Source: Piscinibacter defluvii | Lineage (GTDB): Bacteria > Pseudomonadota > Gammaproteobacteria > Burkholderiales > Burkholderiaceae_C | Reading direction: 5' to 3' | DNA: 64,000 nucleotides | Assembly (NCBI RefSeq): GCF_004011805.1 | Contig: NZ_RCHJ01000004.1 | Location: 372,001 to 436,000 of the forward strand | Shown: positions 36,842-45,239 of the stretch, one piece after another | Numbering within the stretch: position 1 is the stretch's first letter | How the letters are laid out: each line of letters begins with the position of its first letter | Made by a program: the position numbers and the translations under genes | Notes under the pieces: model-generated | Told to the model about the DNA's origin: nothing | Database searches by the model: none | What the model saw: only the letters and a program-made list of their open reading frames with translations

Positions 36842-37288
36842 TCAGTGAAGGGTCGTCGATGCCTCGACAGGGTCGGCCGGTTCGCGCGCCGTGCCGGGGC
36901 TCGCGTGGTGCGCCGCGAGGCGCCAGCCCTGCGTGGTCTTCACGTAGACGTTGGTGGCCACCACCCAGGCGGTCTGCGCGCCCGGCTCGCCGCCCACCTC
37001 GATGCGCTCGAGCACGCTGTGCACGGCGCAGGTCAGCGTCTGCAGGCGGCGCACCTGCTCGGGCACGACCGGCACGCCGCCGTTGGCGAAGATCGCCTCG
37101 AAGCCGGCGCGGATCGCGCTGGCGCCGACCACCCGCGGGCCGCCCGGGTGCACGCAGACGATGTCGTCGTCGTCCGACCAGACCGCCATCAGCGTGTCCA
37201 GGTCGGCGCGCTGCAGCGCCTCGTAGAACTGCGCCTCGACCTCGTCGGGCGAGTTCGGCGGCGCGGGCGGGGGCTTGGCGCGCGACAT
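36842..37288 (-). CDS. SnoaL/NTF2-like domain protein
   Basis: A 148-residue protein of the cone-like NTF2 fold: AQFYEALQRADLDTLMAVWSDDDDIVCVHPGGPRVVG is the usual opening of DUF4440/SnoaL_3 proteins, ending in KTTQGWRLAAHHASPG. Role unknown; a small-molecule or lyase-like pocket is typical of the fold. It lies 2 bases from purU and 2 bases from the YheT gene, so co-expression is likely. Confidence 0.78.
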   Translation of the reverse strand: MSRAKPPPAPPNSPDEVEAQFYEALQRADLDTLMAVWSDDDDIVCVHPGGPRVVGASAIRAGFEAIFANGGVPVVPEQVRRLQTLTCAVHSVLERIEVGGEPGAQTAWVVATNVYVKTTQGWRLAAHHASPGTAREPADPVEASTTLH

Positions 37289-37290
37289 GG

Positions 37291-38175
37291 CTACCGGAAC
37301 ACCACCGTCTTGCGCCCGTTCAGCAGCACCCGGTGCTCGACATGCCAGCGCACCGCGCGCGCGAGCACCACGCATTCCACGTCGCGCCCGACGGCGGTGA
37401 AGTCCTCCGGGCTGAGCGTGTGGTCGACGCGCTCGACGTCCTGCTCGATGATCGGGCCCTCGTCGAGCTCGGCGGTGACGTAGTGGGCGGTCGCGCCGAT
37501 CAGCTTGACGCCGCGCTCGTGCGCCTGGAAGTACGGCTTGGCGCCCTTGAAGCTGGGCAGGAAGCTGTGGTGGATGTTGATGGCCCGGCCGCGCAGGGCC
37601 TCGCAGAACTCGCCCGAGAGGATCTGCATGTAGCGCGCCAGCACGACCAGGTCGACCTGCTCGCGCTCGATCAGCGCCTCGACCTCGCGCTCCTGCGCAC
37701 GCTTGGCCTCGGCACCGGCGCCGGGCGCGAGCGGCAGGTGGTGGAAGGTGATGCCGTAGCTGGCCGCCAGCCCGGCGAAGTCGGGGTGGTTGGAGACGAT
37801 GGCCGGGATGTCCACCTCCAGCTGGCCGCTCTTCCAGCGGAACAGCAGGTCGTTCAGGCAGTGGCCGTGCCGGCTGACCATCAGCATCAGGCGCGGCCGG
37901 CGCGCCAGCGCGTGCAGGCGCAGGTCCATGCCGAACTGCTGGCGCAGGTGGGTGAACAGCGGGTCGAGGGTGCGGATCTCGGCCAGGTGCTCCGGCGCCT
38001 CGAAGTGCACGCGCATGAAGAACAGCCCGGTCGCGTCGCTCGACAGCACGTCGCCGTACTGCTGCGAGTCGATGATGTTGCAGCCGGCCTGGAACAGCAG
38101 ACCCGAGACGGCGTGCACGATGCCCTTGGTATCGCGGCAGGACAGGGTGAGGACGAATTCGCGGGCGCTGGGCAT
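37291..38175 (-). CDS. purU: Formyltetrahydrofolate deformylase
   Basis: A 294-residue enzyme that hydrolyses 10-formyl-THF to THF and formate. Residues 5-85 are an ACT regulatory domain (LSCRDTKGIVHAVSGLLF); the formyltransferase-fold catalytic domain follows, with INIHHSFLPSFKGAKPY (about 210-225) and the catalytic Asp in ELDEGPIIEQ. Length and domain order match PurU. A TACAAT -10 box lies 25 bases before the start on this strand. Confidence 0.93.
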   Translation of the reverse strand: MPSAREFVLTLSCRDTKGIVHAVSGLLFQAGCNIIDSQQYGDVLSSDATGLFFMRVHFEAPEHLAEIRTLDPLFTHLRQQFGMDLRLHALARRPRLMLMVSRHGHCLNDLLFRWKSGQLEVDIPAIVSNHPDFAGLAASYGITFHHLPLAPGAGAEAKRAQEREVEALIEREQVDLVVLARYMQILSGEFCEALRGRAINIHHSFLPSFKGAKPYFQAHERGVKLIGATAHYVTAELDEGPIIEQDVERVDHTLSPEDFTAVGRDVECVVLARAVRWHVEHRVLLNGRKTVVFR

Positions 38176-38199
38176 GGGGCGGCAGGAGGTGAGGGCGGG

Positions 38200-38205
38200 A
38201 TTGTA
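38200..38205 (-). promoter_or_regulatory. -10 box for purU
   Basis: TACAAT on the minus strand, 25 bases upstream of the purU ATG in the gap shared with the divergent sigma factor gene. No clear -35 box. Confidence 0.35.
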
Positions 38206-38256
38206 CGGAGGGCGTGCATCTGGAAGGCGCCCGGCTGCGTAGACCGGCGATTGCCC

Positions 38257-38898
38257 ATGGCCCGCCCCAGCCCCACCCCCGACTGGTCCGACCGCAGCCG
38301 CGAGCTCGCGCAGCTGCTGGCGCGCTGCGGCCTGGGCGACCGTGCGGCATTCGGCACGCTCTACGAGCGCACCTGCGCGCATCTGTTTGCCGTCGTCCTG
38401 CGCATCCAGCGGGACCGGGCCCAGGCCGAGGACATCCTCCAGGAGGTGTATGTCAACGTCTGGCGCTCGGCGCAGGGGTTCGACGCGGCGCAGAGCCAGC
38501 CGCTGACCTGGCTGACCAGCATCGCCCGGCACCGGGCGATCGACAGCCTGCGCCGCGCCCAGACCCAGCCGCAGCTCCAGTCGGTGCACACCTCCGCCGA
38601 CGAGGACCATGACGAGGGCAACATGCTCGACCAGGTGGCCGCGGACGATCCCGGCCCGCTCGACCTGCTTGGCCGCGCCAGCGACGCGCGCGAGCTGGCG
38701 CGCTGCATGGCGGTGCTGAGCGCCGCGCAGCGCCAGTGCCTGGCGCTGGCCTTCTTCGACGGGCTCAGCCACGCCGAGGTGGCGACCCGGCTGCGCGAGC
38801 CGCTGGGCACCGTCAAGTCCTGGGTGCGGCGTGCCCTGCTCTCGCTGCGCGCCTGCCTGGACACGGCGGTGCGGCGCGACGCCGGGGAGAAGGCCTGA
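38257..38898 (+). CDS. ECF RNA polymerase sigma factor (first copy)
   Basis: A 213-residue ECF sigma factor. Region 2 contains AEDILQEVYVNVWR and LTWLTSIARHRAIDSLRR (about 60-105); region 4 has LAFFDGLSHAEVATRLREPLGTVKSWVRRALLSLR (about 165-200). Its stop overlaps the ATG of an anti-sigma gene. It resembles the sigma factor at 63124, which also pairs with an anti-sigma gene. This class, with a RskA-type partner, usually answers oxidative or envelope stress; the target genes are unknown. Confidence 0.88.
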   Translation: MARPSPTPDWSDRSRELAQLLARCGLGDRAAFGTLYERTCAHLFAVVLRIQRDRAQAEDILQEVYVNVWRSAQGFDAAQSQPLTWLTSIARHRAIDSLRRAQTQPQLQSVHTSADEDHDEGNMLDQVAADDPGPLDLLGRASDARELARCMAVLSAAQRQCLALAFFDGLSHAEVATRLREPLGTVKSWVRRALLSLRACLDTAVRRDAGEKA

Positions 38899-39584
38899 TG
38901 GACTATGGCCGCCCGCGCCTCGCCGACCGACTGGCCGCGGAGTACGTGGCCGGCACCCTGCGCGGGCCGGCGCGGCGCCGCTTCGTCGCGCTGCTGCCGG
39001 CGCATGCCGGCCTGCGCGCCGCGGTGCGCGCCTGGGAAACACGCCTGATGCCGTTGACCACCGTGCTGCCCGGCGAGACCCCGCCGGCGCGTGTCTGGCA
39101 GCGCATCCAGGCGCAGCTCGACGGTGCGCGGCCGGCCGCACCGCCCTGGTGGGCGCGGCTGGCGTTCTGGCGTGGCCTCAGCGCGCTGGCCGGCCTCGCG
39201 GCGCTCAGCCTGGCGGTGCTGCTCGCGAGCCCGGGGCCGGCGCAGCCTCCGCTCGTCGTGGTGCTCAATGCCACCGCGCCGGCCGCCGGCGCGGCGGTCG
39301 TGCCGGCGTCCTTCGTCGCCAGCATCAGCGGCGACGGGCGCGCGGTGGTCACCCGGCCGATCACGGCGGTGGCCCTGCAGGGTGACCGCGTGCTGGAGCT
39401 GTGGGCCGCGGCCGGCCGCAACCCGCCGCGCTCGCTCGGGCTGATCTCGGCGCAGGGCGTGACCGTGGTGCGCCGTGCGTCGCTGCCGGCGGGCACCGAC
39501 CACCTGGCCGTGAGCCTGGAGCCGCCCGGCGGATCGCCCACCGGCGCGCCGACGGGGCCGGTGCTGGCGGTGGGCAACCTGTAG
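38898..39584 (+). CDS. RskA-type anti-sigma factor
   Basis: A 228-residue membrane protein. The cytosolic N terminus (AEYVAGTLRGPARRRFVAL) resembles the sigma-binding segment of RskA/anti-SigK factors, a single membrane helix spans about 96-112 (LSALAGLAALSLAVLLA), and the periplasmic RskA domain shows VLELWAAAGRNPPRSLGLI. It should hold the upstream sigma factor inactive. It has no N-terminal HxxxCxxC zinc motif. Its ATG overlaps the sigma stop (TGATG). Confidence 0.82.
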   Translation: MDYGRPRLADRLAAEYVAGTLRGPARRRFVALLPAHAGLRAAVRAWETRLMPLTTVLPGETPPARVWQRIQAQLDGARPAAPPWWARLAFWRGLSALAGLAALSLAVLLASPGPAQPPLVVVLNATAPAAGAAVVPASFVASISGDGRAVVTRPITAVALQGDRVLELWAAAGRNPPRSLGLISAQGVTVVRRASLPAGTDHLAVSLEPPGGSPTGAPTGPVLAVGNL

Positions 39585-39601
39585 CGGTCGCCGGCGGCGC
39601 G

Positions 39602-41017
39602 TCAGGGCCGCACGCTCAGCGTGGTGCCGGTGCGGAAGGCGCCGAGCGACCCGTCCCAGCCCTGGCCGCGCGCGCTGTCCTCCGCATTGGCCGGCCGCAC
39701 GCTGTAGCGCGGATCGGCACGCAGCCGCGGCGAGGCGTCGGGCAGCGCCAGCAGCACGTCGTAGCTGCCCGCCGGCGTGCCGGGAGGCAGCACGAAGCTC
39801 GCCTCCAGGCGCTGCTCGGTGTCGGGCCGCCAGTCGCGCGTGTCGATGCCCGGCAAGGGCAGCTCGAGACGCGTGCCGCCGCCGCGCGAAAGCAACCACA
39901 GCTCCGGCGCGCGCGCGTGCCAGGCGCGCGCCCAGCCGCTGTTGCGCACCGTCAGCACGAGCCGACCCGACGCGCCGGCGCCCAGCTCGGCGTCGTGCTG
40001 CAGCGCCACCCATTCGAAGCGGTAGCCCATGCGGCGGCGCAGCTCCGCCAGGCAGCCCTCGGACTGCCAGCGCGCATGGAACAGGGTGCGGTAGTAGTCG
40101 TCGTTGAGGTAGCTGAGCGCGAACTGGCGGCCCTCGGCGAGGATGTCCGCGCAGGACGAACGCGGCTGCGCACCGGGTTCGTCGGCCGGGTTGCAGGTCT
40201 CGCCGCCGAACGGCGCCACCTGCGCCAGCCCGGCCACGTAGGCCCGCTGCGCGCGCCGGGTGGCGGCATCGTCGCTGTAGGTGCCGACATCGGTCTCGGA
40301 GGCCAGGAAACAGTCGTTGTGCAGGCCGAGGCGCGAGGCCGGCGAGCCGTCCTGCCACGCCGGCACGGCGGCGGACCAGGCCATCAGGTGGCCCGGGTAG
40401 CGCAGCTGCAGGAACTGGCCGGGCGGCAACGCCGCCAGCAGCGCATCGCGCAGGCGCGTGCGGTTGGCGGCCGAGACCAGCATGTTGGACGAGGTATGCC
40501 ATTCGCCCCAGGCACCGGCGAAGCCGGCCTGCAGGAAGGCAATCAGGTCCGCCTGGGCCGCCAGCAGCGGCTTGAGCTGCGCCAGGTGCGCCTGCACACG
40601 TTCCAGCGCCGCGTCCTGCGCCTGGCGGTACTCGGTCTCGCTGGCCGGGTAGTTGTAGACGAAGCGCAGCACCAGCTTCAGCCCGGCACGCCGCGCGATC
40701 GCGAAGCGGGCCTCGAGCTGGTCGAGCAGGCCGGCCGGCAACGCGGCATCGCGGTAGGCATCCAGCCGCACGATGGCGAAGACGAGCCGGTAGCCGCGTG
40801 CGGACTGCGCGTCCGCGTCGGCCTGGGTCCACTGCAGCAGGTCGTCGGCCGCCCAGGTGTAGAAGCCGCGCTCGGGATTGGCGATCTCTGCGCTGCTGGA
40901 GGCGAAGGCCGCCTGCGCCTGCGCCGGCGGCGTGGTCGGCGCGGTCCCGTCGCCACCGCCGCCGCACGCGGCCAGCAAGGCCGCCAGGGCGGCCGCCAGG
41001 AAAGGACGCAAGGGCAT
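39602..41017 (-). CDS. DUF4874/DUF4832 lipoprotein
   Basis: A 471-residue exported protein with signal peptide and lipobox LAAC (Cys18) followed by GGGG. ANPERGFYTW begins the DUF4874 domain, GAWGEWHTSSN and LGLHNDCFLASETDVGTYS are its conserved cores, and DUF4832 forms the C-terminal half (FEWVALQHDAELGAG). The TIM-barrel-like opening recalls glycoside hydrolases, so a surface polysaccharide-acting enzyme is possible, but no activity is established. It stands alone, convergent to the anti-sigma gene. Confidence 0.78.
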   Translation of the reverse strand: MPLRPFLAAALAALLAACGGGGDGTAPTTPPAQAQAAFASSSAEIANPERGFYTWAADDLLQWTQADADAQSARGYRLVFAIVRLDAYRDAALPAGLLDQLEARFAIARRAGLKLVLRFVYNYPASETEYRQAQDAALERVQAHLAQLKPLLAAQADLIAFLQAGFAGAWGEWHTSSNMLVSAANRTRLRDALLAALPPGQFLQLRYPGHLMAWSAAVPAWQDGSPASRLGLHNDCFLASETDVGTYSDDAATRRAQRAYVAGLAQVAPFGGETCNPADEPGAQPRSSCADILAEGRQFALSYLNDDYYRTLFHARWQSEGCLAELRRRMGYRFEWVALQHDAELGAGASGRLVLTVRNSGWARAWHARAPELWLLSRGGGTRLELPLPGIDTRDWRPDTEQRLEASFVLPPGTPAGSYDVLLALPDASPRLRADPRYSVRPANAEDSARGQGWDGSLGAFRTGTTLSVRP

Positions 41018-41111
41018 GGGTGACCGTCCTCGTGGGCGGGGGAAGACCCGAAGTGTCGGCGGCGCCGCGTGACGCCAGGCTGACGCAGCGCCCCCGAGTC
41101 GTAAACGTGCG

Positions 41112-42641
41112 TTACGCCGGCGGGGCGGCGTCGGCCAGCGGCAGCTCGACGCCGAAGGTCGAACCCTGGCCGGGCGTGCTGATCACGTCGATGCGCCCGC
41201 CCATCAGGTCGACCAGCGCGCGCGTGACCGCCAGGCCGATGCCGGTGCCCTCGATCGTGCTGTGGCGGTGCGCGCCGCGGTTGAAGGGCTCGAACAGGCC
41301 CGGCAGGTCGGCCGCGGCGATGCCCACACCGGTGTCGGCCACCTCGATGCGCACGCGGCCGGCCTCGCACATCGCCGCCAGCGTGACGTCGCCGCCGGTC
41401 CGGTTGTACTTGACCGCGTTGTTCAGCAGGTTCAGCAGCACCTGGCGCAGCCGGGTGGGGTCGGCATGCACCTGCGGGTCGCCCGGCGGCGCGGCGAACT
41501 GCAGGTGCACGCTGGCCGCGTCGGCCTGCGGGCGCACCATCTCGAGCGATTCGGCCAGCAGCGGCACGAGCGGCAGCAGCGCAGGCGTGACGCTGAGCTG
41601 GCCGGCTTCGATGCGCGTCAGGTCGAGCAGCTCGCCGATCATCTGCAGCAGGTGCGTGCCGGCCTCGCGGATCAGGCCGACGCGACGGCGCTGGATGTCG
41701 GTGAGCGGCTCGCGCTGGTCGAGCTCGAGCAGCTGCGCGAAGCCGAGCACCGCGTTCAGCGGCGTGCGCAGCTCGTGGCTCATGCGCGAGAGGAACTCGG
41801 TCTTGGCGCGGTTGGCGGCCTGCGCCGCCGCGGCGGCCTGGCGCGCCTGCTCCAGCTCGCGCAGTTCGGTGATGTCCTCGGCATAACCGTGCCACAGCGC
41901 GCTGCCGTCGGCCTCGCGCTGCGGCGTCGCGGCCGCGCGCACCCAGCGCGGCGCGCCGCCGCGCACGTGCAGGCGGAACTCGCAGTGCCAGGGGCGCATC
42001 GCGCGCTGCGCCCGCGCCACGCTGGCGAACACGCGCTCGCGGTCGGCCCGCTCGATGCGGCGCAGTGCCTGCGCGGCATCACCGGTCATGACTTCGGGGG
42101 TGATGCCGAGCAGGTCGATGCAGCTCTCGCTGACCCAGGGGAAATGGCCGCTGCCGTCGGCGAAGGCGCGGTACTGGAACACCACGCCGGGCACGTGGCG
42201 CGAGACCTTGGTCAGCCGCTCGGCCGCCTCCAGCGCCGCGCCCTGGGCCTGGCGGCGCGCGCTGATGTCGGTCAGCGTGCCCACCATGCGCGCCGGCCGC
42301 CCGAGCGCGTCCCACTCGACGATGCGGCCGCGTTCGGCCACCCAGCGCCACTGGCCGTGCACGTCGCGGGCGCGGTACTCGTGCTCGTAGATCGGCGTCT
42401 GCCCGCGCGCGTGGCGCAGGTAGGCCTCGTGGTTCTCGGCCCGGTCGTCGGGGTGGATGACCTCGTTCCAGGTGTCCTGCGTCGAGGCCATCAGGCCGGG
42501 CGGGTAGCCGAGCAGCGCCAGGCTGGTGTCGATGCTGCTCAGCCGGTCGGACAGGATGTGCCACTCCCACACCGAGGTGCCCGCGCCCAGCAGCGCGTCG
42601 CGCATCAGCGCGTCGGGGATGCCGGCGTCGAGGGGGGTCAT
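41112..42641 (-). CDS. Soluble PAS-domain sensor histidine kinase
   Basis: A 509-residue kinase without membrane helices. Two PAS domains lie at about 15-130 and 150-270 (HYR-PAC type ends GTLTDISARR and AEDITEL), then a HisKA domain with the phosphorylated His in SHELRTPLNAVLGF (about 303), and a HATPase domain (LLNNAVKYN, ADTGVGIA, GTGIGLAV). No response regulator sits beside it, so it is an orphan. Its ATG overlaps the waaF stop by 4 bases, so expression may be tied to waaF. Confidence 0.87.
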   Translation of the reverse strand: MTPLDAGIPDALMRDALLGAGTSVWEWHILSDRLSSIDTSLALLGYPPGLMASTQDTWNEVIHPDDRAENHEAYLRHARGQTPIYEHEYRARDVHGQWRWVAERGRIVEWDALGRPARMVGTLTDISARRQAQGAALEAAERLTKVSRHVPGVVFQYRAFADGSGHFPWVSESCIDLLGITPEVMTGDAAQALRRIERADRERVFASVARAQRAMRPWHCEFRLHVRGGAPRWVRAAATPQREADGSALWHGYAEDITELRELEQARQAAAAAQAANRAKTEFLSRMSHELRTPLNAVLGFAQLLELDQREPLTDIQRRRVGLIREAGTHLLQMIGELLDLTRIEAGQLSVTPALLPLVPLLAESLEMVRPQADAASVHLQFAAPPGDPQVHADPTRLRQVLLNLLNNAVKYNRTGGDVTLAAMCEAGRVRIEVADTGVGIAAADLPGLFEPFNRGAHRHSTIEGTGIGLAVTRALVDLMGGRIDVISTPGQGSTFGVELPLADAAPPA

Positions 42642-43657
42642 GCCTGCCCCTGCGGCTGCGGCTGCAGTGCCACGGCAAGTGCCGCCTGCACGCGCGCGGC
42701 ATCCACCGCCGCGAGGCAGCGGTAGTGGCCGAATCGGCAGGTGCGCTCGAAGCAGGGCATGCAGGGCAGGCCCAGCTCGTCCTTCAGCCACAGCACGCGG
42801 GCGCGCGGGTTCAGCGGCGGCGTGTGCTCGGGCGAGGTGGAGCCGAACACCGCGACCTGCGGCAGCCCGAAGGCCGCGGCCACGTGCATCAGCCCGGAGT
42901 CGTTGCTGACCATGCCGCGCGACGCGCCGATCAGCACCATCGCGTCCAGCAGCGAGGTCTGGCCGGCCAGCACGCGGCAGGCGCCGGGGGCGGCCGCGGC
43001 GATCTCGCCGCACAGCGCCGCCTCCTTGGCCGAGCCGAGCAGCAGCACCGGCTGGCCGTGCTCGGCGTGCAGCGCGCGCGCGAGCTCGGCGTAGTGCGCC
43101 GGCGGCCAGACCTTGGCCGGGCCGTACTCGGCGCCGGGCGCGAACACGAAGAAACCGCCGGGCGCCACGCCCGCCGCGGCGCAGGCCTGCGCCAGGCGCT
43201 CGGGCGCGAAGGCGAGGGCCGGGCGCTCGTCGCCGTGCGCCGGCGCGCCGGACAGGGCCAGGTAGAACGGCACCATCGGCGGCCGGCCGGGCGGGTTGGG
43301 GTGCTGCTCGGTCAGCAGCAGCCAGCGCCCCTCGCCGCGGTAGCCGATGCGCCGCGGCACACGTGCGAACCAGGGCAGCAGCGCCGCCTTGATGGAGTTG
43401 GGCAGCACGTAGGCCACGTCGAAGCGGCCGCGCCACGAGCGGCCGAGCGCGCGGCGCGCGGACCAGTCGAGCCGGCCGTGCGCGAACGGCAGGTCGATCA
43501 CCTCGGCCACCGGCGGCATCGCGCGGTAGACCGGCGCCACCCAGGGCAGCGCGGCCACGCTGAGCCGCTCGCCGCGCGCCGCGAGCCGCGCCAGCAGCGG
43601 CTCGGACATCACCGCGTCGCCGATCCATTGCGGCGCGATGATCAGCGCGCGGGTCAT
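42638..43657 (-). CDS. waaF: ADP-heptose:LPS heptosyltransferase II
   Basis: A 339-residue GT9-family enzyme that adds the second heptose of the LPS inner core at the cytoplasmic face of the inner membrane. It begins with IIAPQWIGDAVMSEPLL, has FAPGAEYGPAKVWP and VSNDSGLMHVAAAFGLPQVAVFGSTSP, and a C-terminal cysteine group CMPCFERTCRFGHYRC as in WaaF. The following zinc-finger and ilvE genes lie in the same direction with short gaps, a common Burkholderiales arrangement. Confidence 0.93.
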   Translation of the reverse strand: MTRALIIAPQWIGDAVMSEPLLARLAARGERLSVAALPWVAPVYRAMPPVAEVIDLPFAHGRLDWSARRALGRSWRGRFDVAYVLPNSIKAALLPWFARVPRRIGYRGEGRWLLLTEQHPNPPGRPPMVPFYLALSGAPAHGDERPALAFAPERLAQACAAAGVAPGGFFVFAPGAEYGPAKVWPPAHYAELARALHAEHGQPVLLLGSAKEAALCGEIAAAAPGACRVLAGQTSLLDAMVLIGASRGMVSNDSGLMHVAAAFGLPQVAVFGSTSPEHTPPLNPRARVLWLKDELGLPCMPCFERTCRFGHYRCLAAVDAARVQAALAVALQPQPQGQA

Positions 43658-43667
43658 GGCGCCCGAG

Positions 43668-43874
43668 TCAGTGCGCGTGGAGCGTTTCCCCGGCCTTCAG
43701 GCGGTACAGCGTGCCGCAGTACGGGCACTTGCCTTCGCCGGTGGTGGCCACGTCGATGAACACACGCGGGTGGCCGCTCCACAGCGTCATCTTCGGGTTC
43801 GGGCAGTACACCACCCCGTGGCCCTGCAGGTCCTTCGCGGTCACCTCGACCACGGCTTGCTTGTCGGCGCTCAT
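43668..43874 (-). CDS. Small CHCC zinc-finger protein
   Basis: A 68-residue protein of the zf-CHCC type related to the NDUFS6 subunit of complex I. Candidate ligands are Cys24 in VVYCPNP, His35 in SGHPRVFID, and Cys50/Cys53 in KCPYCG. In Burkholderiales it regularly sits between waaF and ilvE, as here, 4 bases after ilvE and 10 before waaF. A structural metal-binding role is likely; the function is unproven. Confidence 0.85.
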   Translation of the reverse strand: MSADKQAVVEVTAKDLQGHGVVYCPNPKMTLWSGHPRVFIDVATTGEGKCPYCGTLYRLKAGETLHAH

Positions 43875-43878
43875 CGCT

Positions 43879-44802
43879 TCAGACCTTGGTGAGCCACTCG
43901 GCGTACTTCGGATTGCGCCCGTTGACGATGTCGAAGAAGGCGCTCTGGATCTTCTCGGTCACCGGCCCGCGCGAGCCGCGGCCGATCTCGATGCGGTCGA
44001 GCTCGCGGATCGGCGTCACCTCGGCGGCGGTGCCGGTGAAGAAGGCCTCGTCGGCGATGTAGACCTCGTCGCGGGTGATGCGCTTCTCGACGATCGGGAG
44101 GCCGAGGTCCGCGCAGATCGCGAAGATGGTGTTGCGCGTGATGCCGTTGAGCGCGCCGGCCGAGAGGTCGGGCGTGAAGACCACGCCGTTCTTGATGACG
44201 AACAGGTTCTCGCCCGCGCCCTCGGAGACGAAGCCGGAGGCGTCGAGCAGCAGCGCCTCGTCGTAGCCGTCGTCGGTGGCCTCCATGTTGGCGAGGATGG
44301 AGTTGGTGTAGTTCGACACCGTCTTGGCCTGCGTCATCGTGATGTTGACGTGATGCCGGGTGTAGCTCGAGGTCTTCACGCGGATGCCGCGCTTGAGGCC
44401 CTCCTCGCCGAGGTAGGCGCCCCAGGCCCAGGCGGCGATCATCAGGTGGATGGTGTTGCCCTTGGGGCTGACGCCGAGCTTCTGGTCGCCGATCCAGGTG
44501 AGCGGGCGCAGGTAGCAGCTCTCCAGCTTGTTGACGCGCACCACCTCGCGCTGGGCTTCCACCACCTGCTCGAAGCTGTACGGGATCTTCATGCGCAGGA
44601 TCTTGGCGCTGTTGAACAGCCGCTCGGTGTGCTCGCGCAGCCGGAAGATCGCGGTGCCGCCCACCGTGTTGTAGGCGCGCACGCCCTCGAAGGCGCCGCA
44701 GCCGTAGTGCAGCGTGTGGGTCAGCACGTGGACCTTGGCGTCGCGCCAGTCCACCAGCTGGCCATCCATCCAGATCTTTCCGTCGCGGTCGGCCATCGAC
44801 AT
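43879..44802 (-). CDS. ilvE: Branched-chain amino acid aminotransferase
   Basis: A 307-residue fold-type IV PLP enzyme for the last step of Leu, Ile and Val synthesis. It shows GCGAFEGVRAYN (about 34), the lysine-containing QAKTVSNYTNSILA (Schiff-base Lys about 159), ALLLDASGFVSEGAGENLF, and the C-terminal FFTGTAAEVTPI. Length matches IlvE (about 308). It is 35 bases from the next upstream minus-strand gene. Confidence 0.94.
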   Translation of the reverse strand: MSMADRDGKIWMDGQLVDWRDAKVHVLTHTLHYGCGAFEGVRAYNTVGGTAIFRLREHTERLFNSAKILRMKIPYSFEQVVEAQREVVRVNKLESCYLRPLTWIGDQKLGVSPKGNTIHLMIAAWAWGAYLGEEGLKRGIRVKTSSYTRHHVNITMTQAKTVSNYTNSILANMEATDDGYDEALLLDASGFVSEGAGENLFVIKNGVVFTPDLSAGALNGITRNTIFAICADLGLPIVEKRITRDEVYIADEAFFTGTAAEVTPIRELDRIEIGRGSRGPVTEKIQSAFFDIVNGRNPKYAEWLTKV

Positions 44803-44837
44803 GGCGTTGCTCCTGGGTTTTCAGCGAACCGGCGATT

Positions 44838-45239
44838 TTATGCGTCGGGGGGTGGTGGCTCCGGCGGGTCCGGCCGCACGAGCGTGAAGCGCGTCAGCTT
44901 GCCGCCGACGAAGTGAAGCTCGACCCGGCTGCCGCTCTCGTCCTCCCAGGCCCAGGCCTCGCCGGCCGCGTCGAGCTTGCGGCCGAGGCTCTTGGTCAGG
45001 GTGATCACCTGCAGCAGCGTCATGCCGGGCCGCAGCCGCGCGTTCAGCATCACCGCGCTGCCCACATGCCCGACCGGTGCGTGGCTGGCGTTCTTCATCA
45101 CCCGCACGCTGCGGTTGAACTGCAGCAGCAGCCAGAACACGATCGCGCTGAGCGCGAACAGCAGCCCCTGCCAGCCGTAGCCCTGCCAGGCCAGCGCGAC
45201 GAACAGGGCGGCCAGCGCCCAACCGAGCCAGGGATTCAT
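44838..45239 (-). CDS. Conserved membrane-anchored hypothetical protein
   Basis: A 133-residue protein with two short membrane segments at the N terminus (about 4-18 and 23-40, LFALSAIVFWLLLQF), then a cytoplasmic part with SVRVMKNASHAPVGHVGSA and VITLTKSLGRKL. It ends in a Pro-rich tail. I do not recognise a named family, though similar proteins are common next to ilvE in Burkholderiales. Its ATG overlaps the end of the phosphoesterase gene. Confidence 0.7.
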   Translation of the reverse strand: MNPWLGWALAALFVALAWQGYGWQGLLFALSAIVFWLLLQFNRSVRVMKNASHAPVGHVGSAVMLNARLRPGMTLLQVITLTKSLGRKLDAAGEAWAWEDESGSRVELHFVGGKLTRFTLVRPDPPEPPPPDA

